From the NCBI GenBank assembly GCA_964526835.1, contig CAZGMK010000015.1, forward strand, positions 1 to 64,000: a stretch of DNA of 64,000 nt, written 5' to 3'. Each line of letters starts with the position of its first letter. Within the stretch, counting starts at the first letter, position 1. The notes under the pieces were generated by a model. That model had not been told where the DNA came from, did no database searches, and was given only the letters and a program-made list of their open reading frames with translations. The position numbers and the translations under genes were made by a program. The stretch comes from DAOSXA01 sp964526835 (GTDB lineage: Bacteria > Zixibacteria > MSB-5A5 > GN15 > FEB-12). This document shows positions 20,812 to 28,599 of the stretch, in pieces.

Positions 20812-21677
20812 ACTTCTTCGAAAATCTTGACTTCGGTTTGGTAGTGCTCGGCGAAAGTCTGCTGGAGCTCGTCAAGGGAGTCCTCGTCGAACCCCAGTGC
20901 TCTGGCGGCGGGCAGGCTTGAAAGGCTCTCGATCCGGCGATCGCCGAAGCCCACTCCGAGGGTCTTGGACAGGTAATTCCCCAGGTTGATGATATACGCC
21001 ATCGGCGGCGGGCCCACGTGTTCCGGGTCGGGCAGATCGTGGTGGTTGTAGATCGCTTTGATCAACGACTCGGGGAACGACCATTTCTTGAGCAGGACCT
21101 GCGCGACATCACAATGGGTGAAACCCAGGCGCTCCCTTTCTACGACGTAGAAATCGCCGTGATCCTTCTCGACCCGCTGGATAACCGCTCCGTAGGGCGA
21201 CGGTAGCTTCTGCAACAGGACAAGCTTGCCGATGTCATGGAGCAAGGCGGCGATGAAGACCTCATCCTTCTCCGGATAGCGCAGCCAGGCCGCTACCTGG
21301 CGGGCCGCGATCGCGGCCGATAACGTGTGGCGCCACAACTTGCCCTGGGCCGCCTGCGATTCGCCCCCGTTGAACATGCGATGCGTCGAGGTAGCGATCA
21401 CCATCGAGCGAACCGTGAAGAATCCCAGGATAAGGATCGCCTCATGAAGGCTCTTGACCTCTTTGGAGCGGCCGTAGAACGACGAATTGCTGAGTTTCAG
21501 CACCTTGGCCGTCAACGACTGGTCGGCCGCCAGGACACGCGAGATGTCGGTGACGTTCGCGTCCAGATCGGAGGTCATGCCCATTACGGCGCTCACGATG
21601 GCCGGTGAGGCCGGCAACTCGCCGATGGTGGAGATGATCTTGTCAACGGTTGGGTTGACTCCGACTGAGTTTTGCAT
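20808..21677 (-). CDS. HDOD domain protein
   Basis: This 289-residue protein is almost entirely an HDOD domain: IGELPASPAIVSAVMGMTSDLDANVTDISRVLAADQSLTAKVLKLSNSSFYG, then FIAALLHDIGKLVLLQKLP and IKAIYNHHDLPDP. The HDIGK and NHH motifs of the degenerate HD site are preserved. It is the first gene of a two-gene unit and hands translation to the second HDOD protein through an ATGA overlap. GGAAG six bases upstream supports the start. It is clearly related to its partner, so a tandem duplication followed by gain of a GAF-like domain is likely. Confidence 0.92.
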   Translation of the reverse strand: MQNSVGVNPTVDKIISTIGELPASPAIVSAVMGMTSDLDANVTDISRVLAADQSLTAKVLKLSNSSFYGRSKEVKSLHEAILILGFFTVRSMVIATSTHRMFNGGESQAAQGKLWRHTLSAAIAARQVAAWLRYPEKDEVFIAALLHDIGKLVLLQKLPSPYGAVIQRVEKDHGDFYVVERERLGFTHCDVAQVLLKKWSFPESLIKAIYNHHDLPDPEHVGPPPMAYIINLGNYLSKTLGVGFGDRRIESLSSLPAARALGFDEDSLDELQQTFAEHYQTEVKIFEEV

Positions 21678-22485
21678 GTGTCTTCCGAGATTATGGGTTG
21701 ATCCTCTTGTCTACGGAGTCTATCGGTCGATTGGATTACACTATTGAGGACCAGAATAGAGGTCTTTTGGGCGAGGCGACGCATTTAAGCCCGGTCTGGA
21801 CAGGCCTTGTTCAAGAACCTCGATTCGCCAATTGACGCCCCCCGCGGCTGCGCGAGCAAGGCCGGCGGACGCCGGCGGCTTGCTGTTTGCTGTACTTGCT
21901 TTGTTATGAATAGCACGAATTCCAGACCGCTCCCCACCGGCCGGCGCTGCCGGCGGGATAAATTATGGGCATGGAGAGATTTGCGGGGTGCGCCGATAAC
22001 TAGCCGAAAGCACACTTAAGATGCATACGAATGCTTACTTTGTGGCCCTTAGACGGAGGTTTCCGATAGTGCGAACGTCGCTCTAATGCATAGAACCTGA
22101 ACAATTTGCGAACGGGAAATTAATTCCCAATTAGGTGTTGACAAGGTAACCCCTTAGCCATATATTATGCGCGGATGATAGGTGAGTTGACACAGCAACG
22201 ACTCTGTGGGAGTCGAGAACCTTTCCGAAGCATAAGTTCCTATGTACTTCGTCTCCCGGTCGGGGCCTGATCCCGGTCTGGGGGTGTTACAAACAGGTTA
22301 CTTGCAAGACTAAGCAGCACGGTCGCGACAAGGTTACGCAGCGCATTGAAAGGCCCCTTCAGGCTCCACACCGCGCTTGAGGGGTAAGTCCCTGTCGCCC
22401 GGGTTGTGAACAGGAGTTTGAGCTATCGGTTCGTGGCTAAGGGATTGGTTAACAGGAATTCGAAACTCTACTCAAGGAGGAAAGA
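21678..22485. other. Long intergenic region with hairpins, a promoter and a 5' leader
   Basis: The region holds no credible gene. From left to right it has the upstream region of the HDOD pair, two GC-rich hairpins (21856-21883, and GCCGGC-GCT-GCCGGC at 21940-21954), and a sigma70-type promoter (22138-22166). A leader of about 310 nt before the secreted protein gene at 22486 contains local stems such as GACTC/GAGTC. Whether the leader is regulatory is unknown. Confidence 0.7.
22138..22166 (+). promoter_or_regulatory. Sigma70-type promoter of the secreted modular protein cluster
   Basis: TTGACA (22138-22143), 17-base spacer, TATATT (22161-22166). The -35 is perfect, the spacing optimal, and the -10 matches five of six. 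It lies about 320 bases upstream of the first cluster gene. Confidence 0.75.
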
Positions 22486-23691
22486 ATGGCTCCTGACAAC
22501 AAGTCCCGCAGATCGTGGCTTGCCACGATCACCATGGTTGTTGCCATAGCCATGCTTGCCGCCGCTTCTACAGCCGCTGAACCGCTGCCCCAACTGGTTG
22601 TGCAGGTTGGTGATACTACCGCCCCGGTAGGCGCCACCGCCACCATTTCAGTCTTTCTGGACAACTACGCGGACACAATCGCCGGCTTTAACCTGTGGCT
22701 GCAACTGGATCGAAACGATATTATGGTCTATGAAACCAGCGTCGACACCCTGATCGACACCCTCCGCTTCTTCTGCGAGAACTGGGAGGGCGACAGTTGC
22801 ACCGATTCTCTGCTGGTGCTCGGCGACACCCTGTATTTCCAGTGCAATGAATGGGATGCGGGGTTCGAATACTGCCTGGATTCGAGCCTGGTTCCGCTCG
22901 ACTCGATTATATATGCGGGCTGGAATTACGACTTCTTCTATGAGGCCGAGTGGGACTTCGCGCACATAGACACTGTCGAGCAGCTTATCGGCACCTTCGA
23001 CACTACCAATACCCTGGTGTCCGGGTGGGAGTGGATCGACGCTCGATCTTTCTCCAGCGGCGGCTATGACCTCAATGTGGCCGGTATCGCCGACCTGCCC
23101 GGCGGCAGCATTACGACCGGTATCGCTCCCCAGCAGGGCGGCCTGCTGATAAAACTGCAGTCGCAGGTGCTGGAGGACATCCCCGACACCCTGGCCGATC
23201 GTACTGTCAATGTTATGATACAGTCGAATTTCCTGGGCCACTTCAATTTCTCCGATCCCCAGGGGAACTCCATCGGGCTTGAATACATCGAAGTACCCGA
23301 CACCAATTGCTATATATGCACCGCCTGGGCGGGCGATATCTGCCTGAACTGGAAGCGTGTCTCGCTGCCGCCGCCGGGTGGCTGCGACTCGACTCATGTA
23401 GGCGTCGACACCCTGACCCGACTGGATACATCCAAAGTCTGGCTTTACGATGGCTCCCTGACCGTGCTGGGCATGGCCTGCGGCGATGTTAACGGCGATG
23501 GTTCCGAAACTCCGGATATCTCCGACCTGGTTTACCTGGTGAGCTACATGTTCGCCGGCGGGCCCGAACCGGTGCAGATGTGGGCCGCCGATGTGGACTG
23601 CTCCGGCAGCGAGACCCCTGATATTTCCGATCTGGTTTACCTGGTGAGCTATATGTTCTCGGGCGGACCATGGTGCGGCTGTCAGCCGTAA
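22486..23691 (+). CDS. Secreted protein with cohesin-like domain and paired dockerin-like repeats
   Basis: AGGAGG just upstream fixes the start. A signal peptide (about 1-31, ending ASTAA) is followed by a cohesin-like beta-sandwich: VQVGDTTAPVGATATISVFLDN then IAGFNLWLQLDRNDIMVYE. Two Ca-binding dockerin-like repeats (333-401) close the protein, GDVNGDGSETPDISDLVYLV and ADVDCSGSETPDISDLVYLV. The loops carry Asp/Asn at positions 1, 3 and 5, with a two-residue insertion before the last Asp compared with clostridial dockerins. Both partner modules thus occur in one polypeptide, which would allow chain or network formation if they bind. There is no FlgD-like sorting tail. The function is probably structural at the cell surface, by inference. 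Confidence 0.82.
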   Translation: MAPDNKSRRSWLATITMVVAIAMLAAASTAAEPLPQLVVQVGDTTAPVGATATISVFLDNYADTIAGFNLWLQLDRNDIMVYETSVDTLIDTLRFFCENWEGDSCTDSLLVLGDTLYFQCNEWDAGFEYCLDSSLVPLDSIIYAGWNYDFFYEAEWDFAHIDTVEQLIGTFDTTNTLVSGWEWIDARSFSSGGYDLNVAGIADLPGGSITTGIAPQQGGLLIKLQSQVLEDIPDTLADRTVNVMIQSNFLGHFNFSDPQGNSIGLEYIEVPDTNCYICTAWAGDICLNWKRVSLPPPGGCDSTHVGVDTLTRLDTSKVWLYDGSLTVLGMACGDVNGDGSETPDISDLVYLVSYMFAGGPEPVQMWAADVDCSGSETPDISDLVYLVSYMFSGGPWCGCQP

Positions 23692-24018
23692 GCGACTACT
23701 GCTACGACCGAAGAGATGACAAAGAAACCGAAGAATAGAGAATCGGCAGCCTTCCCGAGGTCGGGAAGGCCGCCGCAACCGTTAACCCTCAACGAACGGA
23801 AAGGAGGGCGATACACTCAAGAGGTTTCATGCACGCGCTCAAATGAAAGGACGACCAACCGAGTTTTTCAGCATCGTGAAAGGACCGACCGGGATTTGTG
23901 GCTCTCATCCCAAACGAGTTCCGCATCGCGATCTGAGGGGGAAACGAATGGCTGGGTTGTTCGTTGCATCTTCGATTACGACAATTGATAATGAAGCATT
24001 TAGTTTTAGGAGACTAAA
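23692..24018. other. Intergenic region with a perfect hairpin
   Basis: No gene is seen. A hairpin at 23749-23770 (CCTTCCCG/CGGGAAGG, loop about four) follows the stop at 23691 by some 60 bases but lacks a U-tract. It may be a processing or stability element rather than a classic terminator. GGAG lies seven bases before the next gene. Confidence 0.5.
23749..23770 (+). terminator. Hairpin without U-tail downstream of the first cluster gene
   Basis: The inverted repeat GCCTTCCCG/CGGGAAGGC is perfect over nine pairs. No run of T follows, so terminator function is uncertain. Confidence 0.35.
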
Positions 24019-26565
24019 ATGAAACGCGTTCCATTGCTTATCGCTTTGGTCCTGACCTTTTCATTTGGGCTGACCTTTGCACAAGGTGGGCATATCGAGC
24101 TGGACAACCTCAGTGAGGTGACTTTCGAAGACGGAGGCACCACCTACTGGTTTGCCGGTATGCCTCTCGAGTTTGATATGCGCCTCACCAACGGCCCGGA
24201 TCCTACCTTGGGTATTACCAACGGTTTCGGGTTTGGTTCGTCAACCGGCGGTACCTACACGCCCGCTTCGATGGTTGAGGCCGTTGATCAAGGTACCCTG
24301 GATACCTGGTTTGACCTGACTCATGGCATCAACACGTTCAGTCTCACCGGCTCAGGCGTCGATACTGTCGCCTGGTACGGCTCGATCATGATGGGCCCCG
24401 GAATTCCGCCCGACTGGACCGGCATCTATGGCGTGATCTCGACCGGTGCTCTGGAAGTCGGCCATGAATACTGCCTCGACTCGAGCTACTTCCCGCCGTC
24501 AGGGACCTGGCTGTGGGCTCCGACCGGCGCCCCGACCTGGGGTGGCCCGTACTGTTTCGAGGCCGCTACTCCGCCGAACTTCCCGCCGGAGTTCACCACT
24601 TGTCCGCCTACCTACACCGGCAGCCACTGCAACACCATCTCACTGGACCTGGCCACGTTCGATGAAGAGGGCGATGCCGTCAGCTTCGACGTCACGACCG
24701 GCCCGGGTGCGGTGACCGACGTTTCGGGCAGTGGTCAGACGACTACCGCCAAGTACACCTTCGCGCCTTCGCTGGCCGATGTGGGTACCCACACGGTGGT
24801 TATCGAAGCCAGTGACCAGTTCGGCACCGGTGATCCCTGCACCTTCGACCTGAACCTCACCAACGAAGCTCCGGTGTGTGACTTCGCCTCTGGTCCGTAT
24901 CTGGTCGGCATGGGTAACACCTTCACCAAAACACTCACTTTCGATCAGGTCGACTGTGACCCGATTACCGATGTCAGTATCACCGGCGTCACCCCGGCCC
25001 CGGTAGGCACCTACGACATCACCGGTAACGTCTTCACGTTCAACACGGTTGCCCCCGATGATGGCGACAATACTTTCGTGTTCGAGGTCACCGTCACTGA
25101 TGGTGTCGGTGAATCCACATGCGAGTTGGTAGTTGAGGTCCTGTCGACTGAGCCTTTCGAGGTTCAGATCGAGAAGGTCCACCACGCCATCCAGGGTATG
25201 CACCACATGGTTGACGTGACCGTCAACAAGGGTTCCGAGAAGCTCCAGGGCTTCGACATCCTGGTTGCCTACGACGCTTCCGCTCTGTATTTCGCCGAGG
25301 CTCTCCCGGGCGACGTCTACACCGAGTGCGGCTGGGAGTACTTCAACTACCGCTATGGCCCGAACGGCAACTGCGGCAGTGCCTGTCCGAGCGGCATGCT
25401 TCGTGTGGTCGGTATCGCCGAGACCAACAACGGCGCCAACCACCCGGCCTGCTACAACCCGGACCTGGAGTTCACCCTGTTCACTCTGGACTTCCTGGTC
25501 ACCGACGACCGCACTTTCGAGTGCATGTATGTGCCGATCCGGTTCTTCTGGATGGACTGCGGCGACAACTCGCTGGCTTACAGCACCCAGGACGATCCTG
25601 ATGCTGTGATCCAGGGCGTGAGCCGCTTCATCTATGACTACGGTCTCGATCCGATGATGGAGATCAGCAACATGACCACCGGTTTCCCGACCTACACTGG
25701 TGTTCAGGAAGAGTGCTTTGACAACGAGCCCGGCAAGCCGTTGCCGATTCAGTTCGTTGACTTCATCAACGGTGGTATCGACATCGTCTGCGCCGACTCG
25801 ATCGACGCTCGTGGCGACGTCAACCTCAACGGTGTTTCGAATGAAATCGCGGATGCCGTACTGTTCAGCAACTACTTCGTTTATGGTCTGGGTGTCTTCA
25901 CGGTCAATATGGCTGGTCAGATTGCCGCTACCGACGTCAACGCTGATGGTCTGACCCTCAGTGTTGGTGACCTGGTTTATCTGATCCGTCTGGTCGTTGG
26001 CGACGCTCTTCCGTACTCGAAGCTGAGCACGGTTGAAGCCAACTACACCGTGGACGGCGGCGTTGTTTCGATCGACGCGACCATGGGTGCTGCGTATCTG
26101 GTTGCCTCCGGCAATGTCACTCCGACACTGCTGGCCGACAACATGGAGCTGAAGTACAACTTCGACGGTTCCAACACGCACATTCTGGTTTACTCGATGG
26201 AGCAGGGCGAGACCTTCCAGGGCGAGTTCATAGAGGCCGGTAACATCATCAGCGCCGAGTTCGCGACCTACGAAGGTGCGCGCGTCGTCGCCAGTGAGAT
26301 GCCGACCAACTATGGTCTGGCCCAGAACTACCCGAACCCGTTCAACCCGGTCACCAATATCAGCTTCCAGATGCCGAATAATGGTGACTACACTCTGACC
26401 GTTTACAACGTGACCGGTCAGGTTGTTGAGACGTTTGCCGGCAATGCTCAGGCTGGTGTCACCACCATCACCTGGGATGCCTCCAACCAGGCTTCGGGTA
26501 TCTATTTCTACAAGCTCGAGGTTAACAACTTCTCCGAGACCAAGAAGATGGTCCTGTTGAAGTAA
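24019..26565 (+). CDS. Secreted modular protein: unnamed N-terminal domain, Ig-like repeats, cohesin-like, dockerin-like, type IX sorting tail
   Basis: A signal peptide (MKRVPLLIALVLTFSFGLTFA) is followed by a domain of about 150 residues shared with the 47044 gene (GPGIPPDW, EYCLDSSYFPPSGTWLWAP). Two Ig/cadherin-like repeats come next (about 185-378; PPEFTTCPPTYTG, PVCDFASGPYLVGMG). Then come a cohesin-like module (380-560; VDVTVNKGSEKLQGFDILVAYDASALYFAEA) and dockerin-like loops (599-670; RGDVNLNGVSNEI, TDVNADGLTLSVGDLVYLI). A FlgD-like sorting domain ends the chain (AQNYPNPFNPV to KKMVLLK). Codons such as GGT, CGT and GTT are more frequent than in neighbours, as in highly expressed genes. 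A strong terminator follows. Likely an abundant surface protein. Confidence 0.85.
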   Translation: MKRVPLLIALVLTFSFGLTFAQGGHIELDNLSEVTFEDGGTTYWFAGMPLEFDMRLTNGPDPTLGITNGFGFGSSTGGTYTPASMVEAVDQGTLDTWFDLTHGINTFSLTGSGVDTVAWYGSIMMGPGIPPDWTGIYGVISTGALEVGHEYCLDSSYFPPSGTWLWAPTGAPTWGGPYCFEAATPPNFPPEFTTCPPTYTGSHCNTISLDLATFDEEGDAVSFDVTTGPGAVTDVSGSGQTTTAKYTFAPSLADVGTHTVVIEASDQFGTGDPCTFDLNLTNEAPVCDFASGPYLVGMGNTFTKTLTFDQVDCDPITDVSITGVTPAPVGTYDITGNVFTFNTVAPDDGDNTFVFEVTVTDGVGESTCELVVEVLSTEPFEVQIEKVHHAIQGMHHMVDVTVNKGSEKLQGFDILVAYDASALYFAEALPGDVYTECGWEYFNYRYGPNGNCGSACPSGMLRVVGIAETNNGANHPACYNPDLEFTLFTLDFLVTDDRTFECMYVPIRFFWMDCGDNSLAYSTQDDPDAVIQGVSRFIYDYGLDPMMEISNMTTGFPTYTGVQEECFDNEPGKPLPIQFVDFINGGIDIVCADSIDARGDVNLNGVSNEIADAVLFSNYFVYGLGVFTVNMAGQIAATDVNADGLTLSVGDLVYLIRLVVGDALPYSKLSTVEANYTVDGGVVSIDATMGAAYLVASGNVTPTLLADNMELKYNFDGSNTHILVYSMEQGETFQGEFIEAGNIISAEFATYEGARVVASEMPTNYGLAQNYPNPFNPVTNISFQMPNNGDYTLTVYNVTGQVVETFAGNAQAGVTTITWDASNQASGIYFYKLEVNNFSETKKMVLLK

Positions 26566-27041
26566 GTTTGCTTTAGGCTTATAGTAATAGTAAACGTGAC
26601 CACGCTCCCCGGAGAGGTTAATCCCTCTCCGGGGTTCTAAACCGAGACGCCAAGCCAAGGAGTGACGCCAAATCGGATTGCTAAAGACTTAGAACTGAAC
26701 CAACAGAACGAAAGAGTTTTACGATGACGACCCCACCTCGGCGCCAGCCGAATCATCTTGCCAAACGGTCGTCTTTTTTTTATCTTGACAGGGAAGTCTG
26801 GGCGGCCCGACCGTCGGCTGCGCAGAGTGTTGCAACATTGCATAACAGGAAAGATCGCTGCAGTTCAGATAGTACTCTTCACCGCAAAGCGCGATTCCTT
26901 GGAATACTGCAAGGGGACAGCTATCGTCCGCCAACTAACTGTTTGATTTGCTCTTGGGGCCGATAAGGCCCTGCCGGACATATCGTTAAACGGACCTGAC
27001 GACTACGGCTTCGGCCACCACCGGATCGCCGGAAGGACAGG
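26566..27041. other. Intergenic region of 476 bases
   Basis: It contains the hairpin at 26607-26637 and a T8 run near 26776. No gene and no convincing promoter were found. Short ORFs on both strands look random. Confidence 0.5.
26607..26637 (+). terminator. Terminator-like hairpin after the 24019 gene
   Basis: Perfect 11-bp stem CCCCGGAGAGG/CCTCTCCGGGG with a short loop, 40 bases after the stop, followed by a weak TTCT. Confidence 0.7.
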
Positions 27042-28541
27042 ATGAGACCTTCCCGGCATGATCAGAAAAGAAGCCGTTGGGTAAGGAAATTGCTCCCAAC
27101 GGATAGTGATATGAAGCCTTTGATTCGGAATATGTTGCGCCCGCTTCGCCGGGTCATGCTCGCAGCCGCGCCGGCGGTCATACTGATGACCGGCCTTGCG
27201 GCCGCTCAGGCCGATTATGTGCTGAAACTGGACACTGTCAGCGGCCAGCCCGGCGCCGCTATCGATTACTATGTCAACCTGGAGAACGCCGACGAGGTGG
27301 GCGGCTTCAACCTGCTGGTGGGCTACGATCCGACCGCCCTGTGGCCGCAAATGATTACCCTCAACGACACCCGCGCCGAGGCCTTCGAGGAGTTCGAGTT
27401 CAGCCTCAACGAAGCCGGCATCCCGGGCAACCTGCGAATGGTCGGCCGGGCCGATGCGCCCGGCGGCGATATCGGGCAGCCCCTGCCCGCCGGTGATGGC
27501 CCCGTGATCCGGATTCGCTTCGGGATCATAAATGACATCCAGTTCGCCGGCATGTGGGTGCCGGTCTGGTTTGAGTTTTCCGATCCGCTGACCCAGGATG
27601 ACAACACGCTCACCAACGTCGTCGGCTCAAAGATCGGTCAGGATGAGATAGACTATTACGACGGCTGGGTCAACATCATGGAGATGGGCGAGGTATTGCT
27701 CGGCGACGTCAATCTCAACGGTTTTGCCTGGGAGGTCAGCGACTACGTCTACCTGACCAACTACTTCATGATGCCGAGCCTGTATGTCCTGAATGCCCTG
27801 CAACTGGCCAACTCCGACATGAATCAGGATCAGATCCCGGCCACCATCGCGGATCTGGTTTACCTGATCAACAGAATCGTCTCCGGCGCCAGGCTTAACG
27901 CCGCAGCGGGGGACCCTTCGCTGCCGGTTGCTGTTCGCCTCGACGAGGCGCCCGACCGCACCAGCATCAGTTATAACGCCGGGTTCACGGTGGGCGGTGT
28001 GCTGCTGGTGCTCAGGGTGTCGGACAACTTCGACGAGTCGGATCTGATCCTCCGTCAGCAGCAGATGAGCTTGGTCACTGAACGCCGGGGCGACCGTGTC
28101 AGTGTGTTCGTGCACAGCCGCGACGGGCAGACGCTGCCGGCGGGGCACTGGCCGCTCCTTACGACGCCCGCGGGGTCATCGGTCGAACTGGAGCAGGTGG
28201 AACTGGCCAGCGCCGACGGCCGCACCGCGCGCGTAGTGCATAATGGCGGACGGTCGTTGCCGGAGGGTTTCGAACTGGGCCAGAACTACCCAAACCCGTT
28301 CAATCCCACCACGACTATCGAGTTCAGTGTACCCCGACCCGGCCGGGTCAACCTGACGGTATATGATTTGCTTGGACGAAGAGTGGCGGTGCTGATTGAC
28401 GATCTCCTCGACGCCGGCCGTCATCGAGTGGTTTTCGATGCTTCGATGATCGGCGGCGAGGTGGCCGCCAGCGGCGTATACTTCTACCGCCTGCAAACCG
28501 ACCGAGCCACAGTCACAAGGAAGATGGTACTTTTGAAATAG
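27042..28541 (+). CDS. Secreted cohesin-like/dockerin-like protein with type IX sorting tail
   Basis: The start at 27042 has GGAAGGA at proper distance but gives a long, basic lead before the hydrophobic core (VMLAAAPAVILMTGLAAAQA). Met24 (27111) would give a more normal signal peptide with a poorer ribosome binding site. After cleavage comes a cohesin-like module (58-195; VSGQPGAAIDYYVNLENADEVGGFNLLVGYDPTAL). Dockerin-like loops follow at 221-287 (LGDVNLNGFAWEVSDYVYL and SDMNQDQIPATIADLVYLI). The last 90 residues are the FlgD-like sorting domain (GQNYPNPFNPT to RKMVLLK). It is the first gene of an apparent three-gene unit (gaps of 58 and 23 bases). Confidence 0.83.
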   Translation: MRPSRHDQKRSRWVRKLLPTDSDMKPLIRNMLRPLRRVMLAAAPAVILMTGLAAAQADYVLKLDTVSGQPGAAIDYYVNLENADEVGGFNLLVGYDPTALWPQMITLNDTRAEAFEEFEFSLNEAGIPGNLRMVGRADAPGGDIGQPLPAGDGPVIRIRFGIINDIQFAGMWVPVWFEFSDPLTQDDNTLTNVVGSKIGQDEIDYYDGWVNIMEMGEVLLGDVNLNGFAWEVSDYVYLTNYFMMPSLYVLNALQLANSDMNQDQIPATIADLVYLINRIVSGARLNAAAGDPSLPVAVRLDEAPDRTSISYNAGFTVGGVLLVLRVSDNFDESDLILRQQQMSLVTERRGDRVSVFVHSRDGQTLPAGHWPLLTTPAGSSVELEQVELASADGRTARVVHNGGRSLPEGFELGQNYPNPFNPTTTIEFSVPRPGRVNLTVYDLLGRRVAVLIDDLLDAGRHRVVFDASMIGGEVAASGVYFYRLQTDRATVTRKMVLLK

Positions 28542-28599
28542 GCGATTTGCCATGCTTAGCGACCAGAGAGACAGCAAGCAAGCCCCAGGAGGTTACAAT

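Noticed and set aside
24640..26658. Minus-strand ORF of 672 codons opposite the 24019 gene
   Set aside because: The plus strand has signal peptide, known modules and terminator; the antisense frame is open only because of codon bias.
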